Source: Ceratothoa steindachneri (Eukaryota > Arthropoda > Malacostraca > Isopoda > Cymothoidae). Taken from it: a stretch of 64,000 nucleotides of DNA. The stretch lies in assembly GCA_963969495.1 (NCBI GenBank), contig OZ018321.1, positions 100,627,578-100,691,577 of the forward strand, in the 5' to 3' direction. The notes under the pieces were generated by a model that was not told the DNA's origin, searched no databases, and saw only the letters and a program-made list of their open reading frames with translations. Positions 1-11,985 of the stretch are shown here, piece after piece. Numbering within the stretch: position 1 is the stretch's first letter; each line of letters begins with the position of its first letter. Made by a program: the position numbers and the translations under genes.

Positions 1-339
1 TACATCGTCCAGTGAAGGAGGTTCCTTTAATACACGTACTGAAATTTCATCTGAATGAAGCACTGGACTAATTGCTGAATCAAGATTTGGGTTATTTCTT
101 TTATATCACGATTTCTTGCTATAACCAGAAGTCTCTGTGAGACAAAAGTAGCAATCGTTTGCTTGGTTTGTTGGCTCCCGCCACACCATAGGAATGCCAA
201 ATCCTAGTTGTTTCCTTGTGCCCTTTGTCTATTGGCGTAGATGTTCGACACATGGTTTACAAACATTGTGCGCAGCCCGTGGTTTATATTGATTACCTAA
301 TTTAATCTTAGAGTAATCCAAGTATGCTCTTTTGACAAA
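1..339 (-). pseudogene. N-terminal part of an undescribed multicopy zinc-ribbon-like protein, runs off left edge
   Basis: One minus-strand frame reads 113 codons from about 339 to the window edge with only two stops (TAG at 229-231, TGA at 106-108). It starts FVKRAYLDYSKIKLGNQYKP, then shows a CKPC pair, the block LGFGIPMVWREP and a second pair DCYFC. The order Cys-pair, FGxPMxWREP, DCYFC, then an acidic/proline tail (EPPSLDD) matches from memory a large family of unnamed proteins that is repetitive in arthropod and cnidarian genomes. The same order recurs at 59046-60880 in this window. The two Cys pairs suggest zinc binding, which is inference. No enzymatic role is known to me. The two stops make this copy a pseudogene or a fossil exon. 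The rest of the protein would lie left of the window. Confidence 0.7.
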
Positions 340-3300
340 TATACTAATGTTCATTCTTTGAGTTTATGCAGTAAAACAACCACATTATAGCAAAGTGAGT
401 CAGGGGAATTAAAACATTTTCTAGGTAATGAGGCCTTACTACCGAATCTTCTTTCATAAAACAAATCTGAAAAAAAAATATATTATACACAATTGTTTTA
501 TATATAGAGATGTTCATAAAATAAAACAAAATAAGAAGTAAAAAAAATACAAAAATAACAAATAAGAAAAATACCAAACGCCTCCATTTCCGTTTAATTG
601 TTCGTAAGATAGCCTTCTACTAGGAGTGGGATCAATATGGACCAGTGCATAAATAAAATACTTGAAATAATAGAAGAAAACTATTGCCATTTTTAAATTC
701 AGTGACCCCGAACTTCCCCAAAACAAGGCTTAAACCTAAGTCAGCAGAAAAAAAGTTAAAATTTGTTGACTAATGTAATCTTTGCTGTTTACCAGTGCTG
801 GGTGCTTTTGGATAAGTTCATTTATCCAAGTGTATACTTCACATTTTTCTTCCCTGGTACCACCAGATTCTCAATAAAAGATTCTTTGATAGGGACGCAC
901 TCGACAAATGAATTCAAGTTATTGTTTGCAAGTATAACCGTTTTATTAATTAGGCCTAACTATTTTTTCGGGGAAAAGATCCCCAAAACGGATAGAAAAT
1001 ATATTGTGCAATAAATTCTATTGTTTAAACTGTTTTGATTTATCCACATGGGCTAAAAAAACCGAACGAGCTTTTTTCACTACCTGATATTTAATAAGAC
1101 GAATAATGTTTCTTGGAAGATACATTTTAACTGTTTGTTAAAAAAAAAATGCTAAACAAGACCTTCCTTAAGGATGACGTGGCATGTTACGTGATGCTTG
1201 ATTAATCTTCTTAAGCTTGGTCACATAACCGATTAGGAATCTAATTTAAGTTCTCTTTTGTTCAATTGTGTATTAGTGGTATTGTCATTATTTAAATGAG
1301 AATATTCTTTATTTTAGATGTTTGAGATTAAAAGTGAACTAGATTGTATGAAAGTTTATGGAATAGGTGAACATCTCTTATTTTTACTTTTATTCGCTAT
1401 TTTGCTTTTCTATATTCCCTCTTTATTTATTGTGCATTTTCGGACTTTTTGAGTTTTGATTCTCTTTCTTTCGATTTTATCGACTTTTGTTTTCAATTTT
1501 CTAATAGAGTTCAACGGGATCTTTGTTCCACTGTGTACTTTCCTCTGTCTGTTCTAACCTTTATATACCACAAACTCATAGCAGTGTAAGATTGTGCCAC
1601 TTTTCCTTTTAGATTTGGATGTCGAAATCATCGTCATAAAATTCTTTTTTATGCTTCAAAAACTTGAATATTTCCCATCGATTTGAGTGTATCCTCTCCA
1701 CTCAAGAAAAAGGCTTAAGGTTTCGTATTTATTGGTCGTATAAACCAAATAAATTCAACGTTCCAAATTTTCTTATATTTTTATTTCATTTGCGTCTCGT
1801 TTTCTTTCCATTTTTTGATTCTTTCAAAGGAATATTCCGTCAATGTTTATTTTCGTCGCCATTTCGGAGAATTATTTCTTCTGGAAGAAGAAAGGAGGCA
1901 GTCCTTGGTAGCATCAGGAACCGATTCAATGAACAGGCGGTTGTTGAAGGGTTATTAAAGAGGAAGGAGTCACATTCATCTACCTGCACTCACATGTACA
2001 CGCATATATTAGCATTAGTCTCATAAACATAATATTAAAGTTGCGACCAAGAATAAAAAAGTAGGCCCAAAGGAAGCTTTGTTCCTGAATTATTTAACCT
2101 ATTAAAATGTTTATTCAGACGATACTCGAGCCCATTAATAGAAATGCTATTATTAACTATTATAAATGGACAATACCAAAGGTTGGTGACTTCCTATAAC
2201 TTCTGTAGGCTTTATAAATATCAGCAAACGCTGATTCAGCTTGTTAAGATGAGTAGCCCTGAAAATAGTCTGGTAAAGATAAGCTACCCCGAAAGCTGTC
2301 TATTTGTAAATGAATCAAATGGAATAATTGAATATAATATATATTTAAACAAGCAAAAATAATATAACACTAGGGTAGCTTTATTAAGGAATACCCCCCG
2401 AAAATTCAATTGATATCGAATAGCAATTATCCTCCAATAAACAAGAAAAGTATCTTGCTTATTTCTTTCTCTCTTGATCTAACCTAACCTAATTTACATT
2501 GATAATCAGGCCACTAAAATAAGTGGATGCAGATGGGGTACCCTCAAGTGTTCCTAGAATGATGATCCTAATAGAATCAATTTCGCTTATGTGATATTGT
2601 CAAATGCTTTCAGGGAATTAAATCATTCAATTATATACCTTCTTGATATTTTTGCTATTAAGGATCTTCCTATTCCTTCAATCAGCGGTGGCTATGCTAG
2701 TGAACTGGGTATATATAACTCTCCCACTCAATGACTGATCACCATTACAATTCATCTCATATATGTAGATTATTATCCATACCGCGCAGTCTAGTGTTAA
2801 ATAACGAATAAACTAAAAGCAGAACTAATCTTTGATCATTAACCTAATTTGAACATTTATAATGAGCCCACGTATCAATTTCTCTGTACAATTTGTGTTT
2901 ACGTTCTGGTAATAATTTATGGGATCGACGCTAAACTCTTACTAGTATAATTTACTTCATTTACAGATAGGAAGTAGAACTACACTCGATTTTTAAATAA
3001 AGAACGAACCATAGATTTTAAGAGAAAACTAGATATATAATTTTATTCATATATTATTTAATAAATCTAAACTCTTTCCTTACTTTGTTTGATGCCTGAA
3101 CATAGTTTTCGGTAGATTACATGTATTTTTTGACTATGAAACTGAGGTCTTTCTTAGATCCTTTCTGAACAAGTTTCAAGTAAATTCTTGGTATCTGTCT
3201 CCATTGTGTCGAACTCTTCATTTTTAAATCTGAACTTTATTTAGACAATGATTGTTTATATGGTTAAAAAGGTTTTATATATGCATCCTCTCAGTTACTT

Positions 3301-3433
3301 CTAGACCATGTATTTGGTTATACGTAAAGATAGGTATCATAATCCATAAACTTTTATCACTAGCATAAAAGATAAACAAAAAACTAGATAAATAGACACA
3401 TACATAAATACTTTTCTTATTTAAGCCAAAAAA
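340..3433. other. AT-rich stretch without recognised gene
   Basis: No family was recognised on either strand. Several short open frames exist (the longest is 120 codons at 1664-2026, +), but they are Phe/Lys-rich, lack a convincing domain and fit chance in AT-rich DNA. A short minus-strand stretch near 2600 reads LKAFDNI, which faintly recalls LINE motif A, but the surroundings do not support it. Confidence 0.5.
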
Positions 3434-3620
3434 ATGTCTCGAAACCTACCAAAAGAAGATCGAATGGAACTTTTTCTTATGTACGTGTAAATGTGCTCCA
3501 TTCACATAGGAACCACTAATAAAATTTGAGAAATTATTAATATTGAAATAAATCAAGTGAGCAACCAAAGTAAAATTTAATATAGTAAAAGATAACCAAA
3601 TTCAGGACAGCCTCGCTTTT
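3434..3620 (+). pseudogene. Tc1/mariner-like transposase N-terminal remnant
   Basis: The frame opens with an ATG and reads MSRNLPKEDRMELFLMYV, an opening typical of the first helix-turn-helix of Tc1/IS630-type transposases, where a charged start is followed by an amphipathic helix. In-frame stops follow. After one frame slip, near 3605, it reads NSGQPRF, which matches the GRPR-like linker between the two DNA-binding helices of Tc1 transposases. Nothing of the catalytic domain was found downstream. The piece is short and decayed, so family assignment rests on two motifs in the right order and spacing. Confidence 0.4.
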
Positions 3621-4115
3621 AGCATTGTATTACGACCTTTTAAGTTATATTACAGATATCAGTAAACTTAAAATGGTCATCTTTCGATGAAAACAAAATA
3701 TACATAAAGGTATATGTGCGTTTCAGTATAAAATATACAAATTTCACTCTCATTAAGAAGCCGAAAGAATACAGTCCCCTAAACTATTGTCTAAATTAAA
3801 ATTCAGCAAAATTCAGGAGCAAGTCATAAGAGCTACCCCCCCCCCCCCTTGCAAATCTCGTTTTATTATTTCTCTCTCCTAGTGCATGCGTAGTAAAGTA
3901 AGATTGGAAACATATACACACTTTGTAATAAAAATGTTACATTTATTTTGTTTCAACCTAGTTCTGTAAACGGTAGCTTAGTTCAGAATTCCCTAAAGGC
4001 TGACGGCCAAATAATTAATTATCGGACCTACCGAAAGCTGTGAAATTCGTCGAAAAAGTTTAGCTAAAGTGAAATAAAGCTCCTGTTTGCAGCCTATTCA
4101 TTGGTCGAGACCTCT

Positions 4116-4200
4116 TCAGTCAACGGAGAGTTTCTACTGCTTGACTACCTGCCGTGACCACAACTAAGTCACGCTTCAAGAAGTCACAGTCAGGTAAGTC
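4116..4200 (+). promoter_or_regulatory. Candidate initiator plus first-exon splice donor
   Basis: TCAGTC at 4116-4121 fits the arthropod initiator consensus. About 75 bp downstream is a near-perfect 5' splice site, CAG|GTAAGTC, with GT at 4194. The intervening segment is less AT-rich than its surroundings. No matching acceptor or coding exon was found, so this could be a real non-coding first exon, part of an old LTR, or chance. Confidence 0.25.
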
Positions 4201-4211
4201 TGTTTTTCCTT

Positions 4212-4500
4212 GGCTCCAAGCATTTTAATCCGATTCACTTGATTCCTGGATGTTATTGGCTCTAACATTCTTTAATATAATTTAAGTTAATTTCCGGTTT
4301 CTAATGGCTCTAACGAATTTTAATCCGATTCTACTTAATTTCTCATTCCGAGAGGCTCCAACCATTTTAATGTGATTCACTTTATTCACGGATAACAGTG
4401 TTCCAACCATTTTTAATCCGATTCAAGCTAATTTCCGGTTCTCAGTGGCTCCAACCATCTCTAATCCGATTCCGGTATACCAATGCTCCAACTATCTTCA
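4212..4500 (+). repeat. Degenerate 47-bp minisatellite, about 6 units
   Basis: Units begin at 4212, 4258, 4306, 4354, 4399, 4447 and 4485 (spacing 46, 48, 48, 45, 48, 38). Each opens with GGCTCCAACCATTTTAATCC and continues to an AATTTCCGG-like segment. Divergence between units is high, so the array is old. Confidence 0.85.
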
Positions 4501-5837
4501 CCAATCAGTGACATTCTCTTGCATCGTCCACTCTTTCCCAATCCTATTCTAGGCTATTCCAAATATTCGAGCAGTTTATAAGGAGCTCTTTCCCAATGAG
4601 ACCAGTTGAAAAAGCTCGTATCAGGAGGAAAGTTACACCATTTGAGCGTTGAGACTACCTCCATGTATTAATTTATAGGCGTTGAAGACTTTCATATAGT
4701 AAAATACAACACCACTGCCTCTTAAAACAATATTCCAAACTCTGAAAATTATCAAACACTTCATGTTGACGAAAATCGAAGCCACTTTAGGATAGTCTTC
4801 TTTTGTCACAACTTGGTGTCGTTAGCAATTATTTTAAATGTAGCTTTAGGAAGAGTAAATAAATAAATAAAAATTAAAGGCCATGATTGATCGAATAGGA
4901 TAGAAAATGTATTCCTACACCAAATTTCATTAGCCCAAATTGCAAATGGGCGATGTTGACGTGGAAATATTTCGAACGATTAAAGCTACTGAACCAAACT
5001 AAGGAATAAATTAAAGGCTTTCCAAAATTCTATCTAACTTTTAATTAATTGTTGAATCAAAAGTTTAAATTCGAAATTGCAAGATAATTCTTAAGATTGT
5101 AATTATGACCTCATTTGTTCCCTGATCTAAACTTATTCTACTAAGGAAATTAAGTGTACGTTCGCACGTTTGTACATTTGAACCTCTGGTCATTTAGGGG
5201 CCGTAGAGGATTATCATTCTTTCCCTATTTTTTAACCTTCTCTCACGTCTTCCCTTACATATTCTTTTCTCCTGGTCAACCTCAGTGCCTCTTACCTCTA
5301 TAACCCTATCACCTTGATTGCTCCTTTGTCACGCCTTGATGTGGAGGACTTTGTTCAATGCATTTGGCAATGGTCCAAAATAGCCTAAAACTTAATCAGT
5401 CCCCCCACCCAAAAGAAGAGTGCAGTAGGTTTTTGTTACCGAGGGTGTCAATAGATGGTCTTTCTTGCAAAACTAGGAGAATTAATTGCGCCCCCTTCCC
5501 TATCCTTGCGATATATTTTCATGTCTCTTAGCTTTACCACCTTCTTTAAAAACACCTTCGAAAGCTATGGTGGTCTCCATTCATTTTCTACTTTTTTATA
5601 TATATAAAAAGTGGATTCAAATTATTTTGAACTATAGGAAAAATGTAATATATTTTTTTAAAATCATTATTATACGTAAAATGACTTAATTGTGTTTATA
5701 ATTTTCTGAGTCGGATACCTTTGATATGTAATGAGACAATACCGAAAGTTAAATTGAAGCAAATTATATCGTATTCGTTGAGAATAACACATTAAAAAGA
5801 CCTTTCGTGGGTTTTAATATCGAGAAGGGTTTTTGTC
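4501..5837. other. No recognised feature
   Basis: AT-rich sequence with pyrimidine-rich patches around 5200-5560. No coding family, RNA gene or clear repeat was seen. Confidence 0.5.
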
Positions 5838-5951
5838 GTGGTATACGGACAATTATGTATGTCGTTTGTTCCCTACATGAATAACTCCGTTCCTTTTTCT
5901 CCAAGAGGTATATATTATTATTTATCATTTATCTTTTGTATAGATTCTTTA

Positions 5952-6013
<62 letters not shown>

Positions 6014-7230
6014 CTTTGTGCAGCATTTGAGGATTTAGTTAAACACCTAGAGCAAAAATATACTTTTATTTACATAAAAAATAAAATATTAAAAACTTTT
6101 AATCTACTAAGGATATAATAAGAGGATCCAAATAAAAATTAATACAACAAATGAATATTACGCGATGGTTGACGTAAAGATTAATTTTAGTACGGAATAT
6201 TAACTAAAGAACATAATTAAATAGGAATCCTTTTACCTTTAACAAAGTTACGTCAGACGCTACCTTGACCGACATCTCGTTTAGTTGAGGAGGGCGTCTA
6301 GGGGAGGCGAGGCGAGTGTGGCGCCAGAAGAGAGTTGGAATCGGACGCACAGCTGTTGTCGAGGTGAGTGAAGAGGGGCGTTGACGATGTATCTTGACGA
6401 TATAAGCGAAGGGATAGTGGATGTATGATTATTCTAATCCTTAGGTTACACTTGTGGGGCTTCTTGATGATGAGCGTTGACCAAGGGCTGAATCCTTTCT
6501 CGAGTGGGACTTCACTTTGGTATTAGTCAATGGTGAGGGATATATCTGGTTTGAAACTGATATAGGGGGTTTCTCTGACGAGAGGAGTATGAGAGTGATT
6601 CTCTATACCGATGGTCTACTCTTCGATGTGACTAAAAGGAACAGCCTCGGGAGGAAAACTTCTTTTTCTTAGCTCCCGCTCGGTTCCCCTTTAATGCCCG
6701 GACTGACGCCGGTATTCTGCCTCTCTCGCTCGCTAACTCGATTCTCTTTTTTTTCCAGATCGAGGTATATATACCTCACTTACCCCCTACGGAGGAGGGA
6801 AGATGAGTGCCTATGTTTAACCCTCTCTCCTAGGGCATAACTCTTTAGCATGGTAACCCTTAGCCATAATGGCCTCGTCTGGTTTTCGTCAGGGAGAATG
6901 AAATTTTCTCTATTTGGCGAAATTAGACCAAAGCAATATGAGGGAACAGTGAGCTTGTTTATACATTTTTATTCGAAAGGCTATACCACCCTCCTTTATT
7001 TATACTAAAGGCTTACGAATTCTGCCGATTCTAAGGTTTGCTTGCGAGTAATATCGAGGATTGTTGTGCCAGCGGGGAAAAAGGCGATGGTGGAGGGCTA
7101 AAGTATCGGCTCGTATGCGAAGTAGCTGTTGACGCTTTATAACCAAACTGGCATCTGTTCAGTCCTAGCGATATTGATTTCCACACAGTTTCAATAAATT
7201 AAAAATAAAGAACATACTTCGATAAAAAGA
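5838..7230 (+). repeat. 1.4-kb dispersed repeat, copy A
   Basis: This stretch aligns colinearly with the reverse complement of 24166-25605. Shared blocks include GGTATAATAAGAGGATC (near 6112), CTTTTACCTTTAAC (near 6228), CTTCTTGATGATGAG (near 6459), AGGAACAGCCTCG (near 6638), CTCTCTCCTAGGGC (near 6823) and GTTGACGCTTTATAA (near 7127). The middle is clearly less AT-rich than the flanks. It contains a good donor (GAG|GTGAGTG near 6363), a polypyrimidine acceptor ending CCAG near 6758, a palindromic TATA-like GTATATATAC and an AATAAA near 7190. An LTR or a non-autonomous element with exon-like parts is possible. No protein was recognised in either copy. A TTA/TA microsatellite (about 5951-6012) is present here and absent from copy B. 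Confidence 0.75.
5951..6012. repeat. (ATT)n(TA)n microsatellite
   Basis: About seven ATT triplets pass directly into about twenty TA dinucleotides. It lies inside copy A of the 1.4-kb repeat. Confidence 0.95.
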
Positions 7231-7332
7231 TAATTATTAACACCAGCATCGTACCCACATTCTTCAGCCATTATGCGTTTGAGAGCGCTAATGACTCGAG
7301 ATCAAAACCACCTGCACTATATATAATCTGAT

Positions 7333-7500
7333 ATTTTCCCTCCTGGTATAGAATGGGATGTCTTACCTTCTGATATAGAATCGGATCTCTCACCCTCTGA
7401 TATACATATATTCAGATATCTTACCTTCCGGTATAGAATCGGAACTCTTTCCTTCCGATATCGAATCGGATCTCTTACCTTCCGGTAAGGATATTACCCC
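7333..7500 (+). repeat. 27-bp minisatellite, about 6 units
   Basis: Unit TCTTACCTTCCGGTATAGAA plus TCGGATC. Unit starts are at 7361, 7388 (31 bp long), 7419, 7446 and 7473, with a partial unit before 7361. Confidence 0.9.
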
Positions 7501-8198
7501 TTCCAACGCTTCATTGTCATAGCAAGCCTAACAAGGGCATTTGGGGGTGAAATGATTTCATCTACTTGGCCTTTGTTCTCCATGTACAGCTTATGAAGCG
7601 TTCATAGACATGCATAACGATTCTTCCTGCCTTAGCCAGGTGAAATTTCACTTTCTTGCACGCATTTGATCATGGGGTAAAGCTATGGAACTGAACTGAA
7701 TTAATCGAGTGGGAAATCACTTGTACAAACAAAAGATACCGATAACGAAAGGGTAATTCAATTGTATTCCAGACGAGCGATGGCCATCCACGGTTAGCTG
7801 TGCGGTGTTTGATCACCTCCTAAATTAGTGGATTTCTCCAATGCTCATAGTGATAACGATCCAATTTCCACCAAATAAAAAACAGCTTCCATTACTTTCA
7901 TCCTACTAAATTGAAGAGGAAGAAAGAAGAAAGCACCCACACTACCCTACTGATGCAAAGTCCTACCAACACATCATACGATCACATCGAGATTAAGTCA
8001 CAGCTGGTGTAGTTTGAACTACATTTGTTGAAAGAAAATTGCAAGTTGAGATTATTTTATAAGTAAAAAACGTTTCTCAAGATATACGTCTGATAACGCT
8101 CTAATTTCAATTGAAGGCCTTTGTGTTCGCGTCTTTTTTTCAGTGCATTCAAAAAAAAAAATTATATTATCGACCTATTCAAAATTTTAAGACTTAGA
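7501..8198. other. No recognised feature
   Basis: No gene or repeat was recognised on either strand. Confidence 0.5.
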
Positions 8199-8359
8199 GC
8201 AATTGGGTGCGAAGGTCCTATCTACAAGCGCAAGCATTTTCAATTCTTTAAGTTTGTCTTCACGAGGTCTGTTTCGCAGCTCTAGAATGAGCTTTGTCGC
8301 TCTTCACTGTTCTCTCCAATGCATCGATGTGCTTTTGAAGATCCTTATGTTCAAAAGCA
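8199..8359 (-). pseudogene. LINE ORF2 C-terminal fragment (CR1/jockey-like)
   Basis: Read on the minus strand, KDLQKHIDALER is followed, after one frame slip, by RATKLILELRNRPREDKLKE. This is the conserved motif after the reverse-transcriptase fingers and palm in CR1/jockey-type LINEs (usual form LERVQRRATKLI then an LRNLPYEDRL-like segment). The fragment is truncated on both sides. An open LINE end is expected toward lower coordinates, but no tail was identified. The motif is long and specific enough for a confident superfamily call, but not for a clade. Confidence 0.75.
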
Positions 8360-8882
8360 CATCATTTTTTTTATGTTAAATTTGTTTGTTGAATTTTTCG
8401 TAGGTATTTTTTTTATTTCACCATGTAGCATTTGTTAAAGTTTTTCCTACGATCCCATTAATTTGCAATGATATATATTTGTGAAAGGATCGTTTTTCAT
8501 GTCAAATCATATGGCTTTCTATCTAACTACCCCATCTTTCTTATCTTCAGTTTCCCATCCTATATGGGCGTCTCGAATTCCGTATCCTCCTACATTAATA
8601 GAGGATGCAAAGAATAGAGGCCCTCACCCCATATTAAGAAATCGAAACCTGCTTGAAACAAGCCTAGAATCTATTTTCAACGGAACAAATCGAGCGCAGA
8701 TATGCCCCAAAGATACCATCCTATATTAGAGATCAAAATGCCCAAATGTATATTTTCTTGAAAAATCCTCGTTAAATTCTAAGAAGTTTGTACATATTAT
8801 CATTTGAATCTGTCCCCTGAAATTGTCTAAGTTTCATATCATCAAACATCGGATAAAAAAAAATTCAGAGTTGGGGATAAAG
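8360..8882. other. No recognised feature
   Basis: One 82-codon open frame (8481-8729, +) has no recognisable domain. The stretch immediately left of the mariner insertion may belong to the interrupted transposon seen at 9800-10067. Confidence 0.45.
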
Positions 8883-8884
8883 TA

Positions 8885-9799
8885 CGACGGGCGGTCAATA
8901 AGTTTGGCAATTCGGATATAAGGAAACAAGATTTAAGGAAAAATGTTTTATTATTTTTCAATATAACTACCCTCGACTTCAATGCACTTGCGCCACTTGT
9001 ACCTGAGTCTTCGAATTCCCGACAAACATAAATCTGCCGACTGCTGTTAAATCCACTCCTGGATGGCGAGCTGGACATCTTCATCGTCCCCAAACCAGCG
9101 TCCACGCAGTGCAGCCTTGAGCTGGAGGAATAAAAAGTAGTCGCTAGTGGCCAGATCTGGACTGTAGGGATATTGTTAAGCTCCTCGAATCCGCACTCGC
9201 AGCTGGTGCAACTCTGGCCAAGTGGACGTTGAATTCGATCATGGGGCGTGAGGTTTCTAGGGATCCAACGGGCAAAGAGCTTAGTTATGGCAAAATTGTC
9301 GTGGATGATGTTGATAACACTTCCATGTGATATTAAAAGTTCTCGCTCGATTTCTTCGACTGTCACCCGTCAATTTTCAAGGATCATCCTCTCCACACAG
9401 GCCACATTGTCCTCGTCGGTCACGTCTGATGGGCGTCCTGGACGGAGGTCATCTTCAAGGGACTCACAACCATGGTTGAACTCCCTATTCCAGCGAGCAA
9501 TGGTTGCATAGGAAGGGGTGGTGTCGGTGTACACTGCAACCATGCGTTCATGGATCTTTTTTGCATTGTTGCCTTCCTTTGTCAAAAATTTGATCACTGC
9601 GCGGTGCTCAACCTTCTCCATTGTTGAAAAATTTTTGACTGACGATCTGCGATCAGCTAATGCATCTTAAATAGACGAGGAAGGAGCGTGAGGCTGCGGT
9701 TCCTGACTTGTCATAACTTGTCCTAACACCCCTACAAACAGCCATCCACCTTCTTCTGTTTTGCCCTACCGATTCGAAAAACTAATTGATCGCCCCTCG
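8885..9799 (-). mobile_element. Mariner element, internally deleted (915 bp)
   Basis: The left end CGACGGGCGGTCAATAAGTT and the right end (reverse complement) CGAGGGGCGATCAATTAGTT are terminal inverted repeats. They are bounded by TA on both sides (8883-8884 and 9800-9801), the expected mariner target duplication. Full-length mariners are usually near 1.3 kb; this copy lacks roughly the central third. A second element at 54590-55515 has nearly the same size and appears to have the same junction. Confidence 0.9.
8951..9621 (-). pseudogene. Mariner transposase lacking its catalytic centre
   Basis: The protein starts at the ATG ending at 9621 and reads MEKVEHRAVIKFLTKEG, then AVYTDTTPSYATIARWNREF and GRPSDVTDEDN. 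This is the paired helix-turn-helix DNA-binding region of mariner transposases. After a stop near 9370 it continues TVEEIERELLISHGSV, then NLTPHD. The frame then jumps to the C-terminal part: SPDLATSDYFLFLQLKAAL, RGRWFGDDEDVQLAIQEW and CIEVEGSYIEK, with a stop at 8951-8953. Only the third catalytic Asp (SPDL) remains; the first two of the DD34D triad fall in the deletion. The protein cannot be an active transposase, though the DNA-binding part could in principle have been expressed. The stop at 9370 argues against that. Confidence 0.9.
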
Positions 9800-10067
9800 T
9801 ATCTACCAGGTGACATCCCGTAAAACAGAGCCAATAATTTTTTTTAAAATCGTAGGCCTCCACGTAAAATGTCTTTTTTTTGGTTGACCAAGTCATGTTG
9901 GGGAAGAAAAGTGTCCCAATATTTGATGCACAATGTCGACTTGTGTACCCTGAAAGAGAAAAGAAGAAACATTAAATTTAACCTTTCTATTCAAAGATTT
10001 CTGTGTTCTGTTTTTTGGAGTTACCCGTTAATGTTTTACAAGTTCTAATTTTTATGGTCACCCTGTA
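9800..10067 (-). pseudogene. 5' end of a different Tc1/IS630-type transposon, cut by the mariner
   Basis: The terminal sequence, read on the minus strand from about 10065, is CAGGGTGACCATAAAAATT, flanked by TA. It resembles the ends of many arthropod Tc1/IS630 elements. About 170 bp inside, a methionine at 9896 opens the frame MTWSTKKKTFYVEAY. This is the typical start of an IS630-type transposase in which a short polar lead precedes the first helix. The frame stops just before the mariner right end at 9799. The rest of this older element should therefore continue on the other side of the mariner (below 8883), but it is too decayed to recognise. Confidence 0.55.
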
Positions 10068-11745
10068 TATTTAAAAACGCCTTCAGGGGGCTCTGTCAGC
10101 AATACCTAGCTTAGGCGCGGGTGGGACTGTTGGGCGACTTCAGATTCCCACGATCCCTAAGTAATATTTTCCCTACGACGTTACTCGGTCTAGGTACCTT
10201 TAACATAATTTCACTTCTCCTCTTCTCACCACCTTATTTACAAAAACCTTCAAAAACTATTGCTAAAAATAACTGATAAGAATAATAGTTATAATATTGA
10301 AAATAATTAAACATTAATCAGATACATTAATAACAAATTACTAGTTTTATGGAACAATTCTCATAATTTACTTTTATCTTCTGCTTTTTCTCTTTTATTT
10401 AAGGAGTCTGTGGTAGAATTTGGTAGTTATCGCCTATTTCTCGATTCCCTCGTTTGTTCGGGGAAGGACTACGTCAGCTCCAAATAATAATTGAAAATGA
10501 ATTTCGTTTAATTGGATTTCTAATACTTTAAATATTGTTGGCCGGGATTGGTCTTATGTAATTAGACTTTGGTGGTTGGTGGACTTACAAAGAATTTGAA
10601 AAAATAATCTTTAATTACATAACAAAGCATATAATACAAATAATTACAGTCTCTATTTAATTCAGCAATGGAAAAATTATCAATAATTAACATAAATATT
10701 AATCCTGTCGCAAGTGCAATACTCTGAGTTCTAACCCAATAGGGTTTAGGATTAAACTACGAATTGAATCCTAGCCGTTAGGGCAAAGTTATTACTTTAG
10801 TTATCCGAGATGACTCGAGAGGAGACTACTTGACGAGACTTAGTCTGAGGGCGTTGCACTGCCTCGACGAGGAAAGGAAAGGTGTAAATATCTTACTCTT
10901 TGGTGCTTTTCAGGAAAGGATCCTCCAAGTAGATGCTCAAATGGGGAAGATTCTCCTGTAGACGCTCGAGGGAGAAAACTCCTGTGGGACTGAGACTGTG
11001 GTCATTTTCTGGGCGGGTCCTTCTATCCTGACGCCGTCGTTCTAAAAAGATCCTAGCTGCGGGCCGGTATGACACTGGGTTCTATCGCTTGAGGATATGC
11101 GCCGTTCGTGGATGATTTCACAGACGTCTTAAAAGAGGTCGCCGAATACCTACTGTATTTTCCAGGCTTGGCTCACTCGGGAGCAACGTTAAGACAGTTC
11201 ACCACCAGGACCTGGGCTCTTCTCCAAGGGGAAGGGGGTACGCCTTCGGGACTCTTCCTTGGGCGGATTCTGACGAAATACTTTCACGATTAATCTGTGA
11301 GAGCGAAAATATAGGCGTTCGCCCAAACTCCTATATTTGCTAAGGGAAGCAAGTAAACCCTGCCTCACCACTTCGAGGTTTGTAGGTGGGAGGCGGGGTT
11401 TTGAAGGTCCAATTGAACCAAAGAAATTCTCGGCTAATCTCGCTGGAAGCTTGCCGACGGGAGTAGGGCATTGCTCTTCCAGATAACTCGCGTTTCACAC
11501 GACTCCTTTAAACAAAATTTTCCTCGATCTCTCTTTCTTCGACAGAAAAATTCTCGTCAAACATTCTTCTATCCCCATAAATGCCTTTGGCTTAAATCCT
11601 TGAGACCAATGTACAAAATTTTCCAAAGGAGAACTCAAATCTAGAGTCAAAAGAAAATTACGTTCATTTGTCGAACCAAAGATAGCAGCAATACCGTTGC
11701 TCATGATTTCTAAACTATAATATTAGCTCACAGGCTACTAAACAA
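10068..11745. other. Unassigned, with a GC-richer island at about 10800-11480
   Basis: The island stands out from the AT-rich flanks and is open in several frames on both strands (for example 11108-11293 +, 10893-11075 -), but no domain is recognisable. Base composition like that of copies A and B of the 1.4-kb repeat suggests an old element. I found no direct alignment to them. Confidence 0.4.
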
Positions 11746-11985
11746 GCATGAAGAAAGGCGCTCAGTATTTTAAGAGGACCATCATAATTACCACATCTCT
11801 TCATAGTCAGTCTGATGAAAAAGCATGAAAAACAGCGCTGGGTATCTAGGAGTAAGAGCATACTTACCATATCCATTCTATCAATCCCTAACCGGATGCT
11901 CAACATGTATGAATAAGGCCGTTTAGTATTTCTAGTGTAATGGCATAATTACCATAGCTCTCCTATGGATATCTGGCCGACAACC
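11746..11985. repeat. Degenerate ~80-bp tandem repeat, 3 units
   Basis: Units start near 11746, 11823 and 11907. Each begins with a GCATGAA-like segment, then a (C/G)GC-rich block with AGTATTT, and a block like CATAATTACCA near its centre. Divergence is high. Confidence 0.55.

Noticed and set aside
2500..2700. LINE motif A-like LKAFDNI on the minus strand
   Set aside because: A single seven-residue match with stops around it and no motif B or YADD in proper spacing.
4560..4740. LINE 3' end-like sequence on the minus strand
   Set aside because: A vague resemblance to CR1 tail wording (KVFNAYKL) without the flanking motifs.
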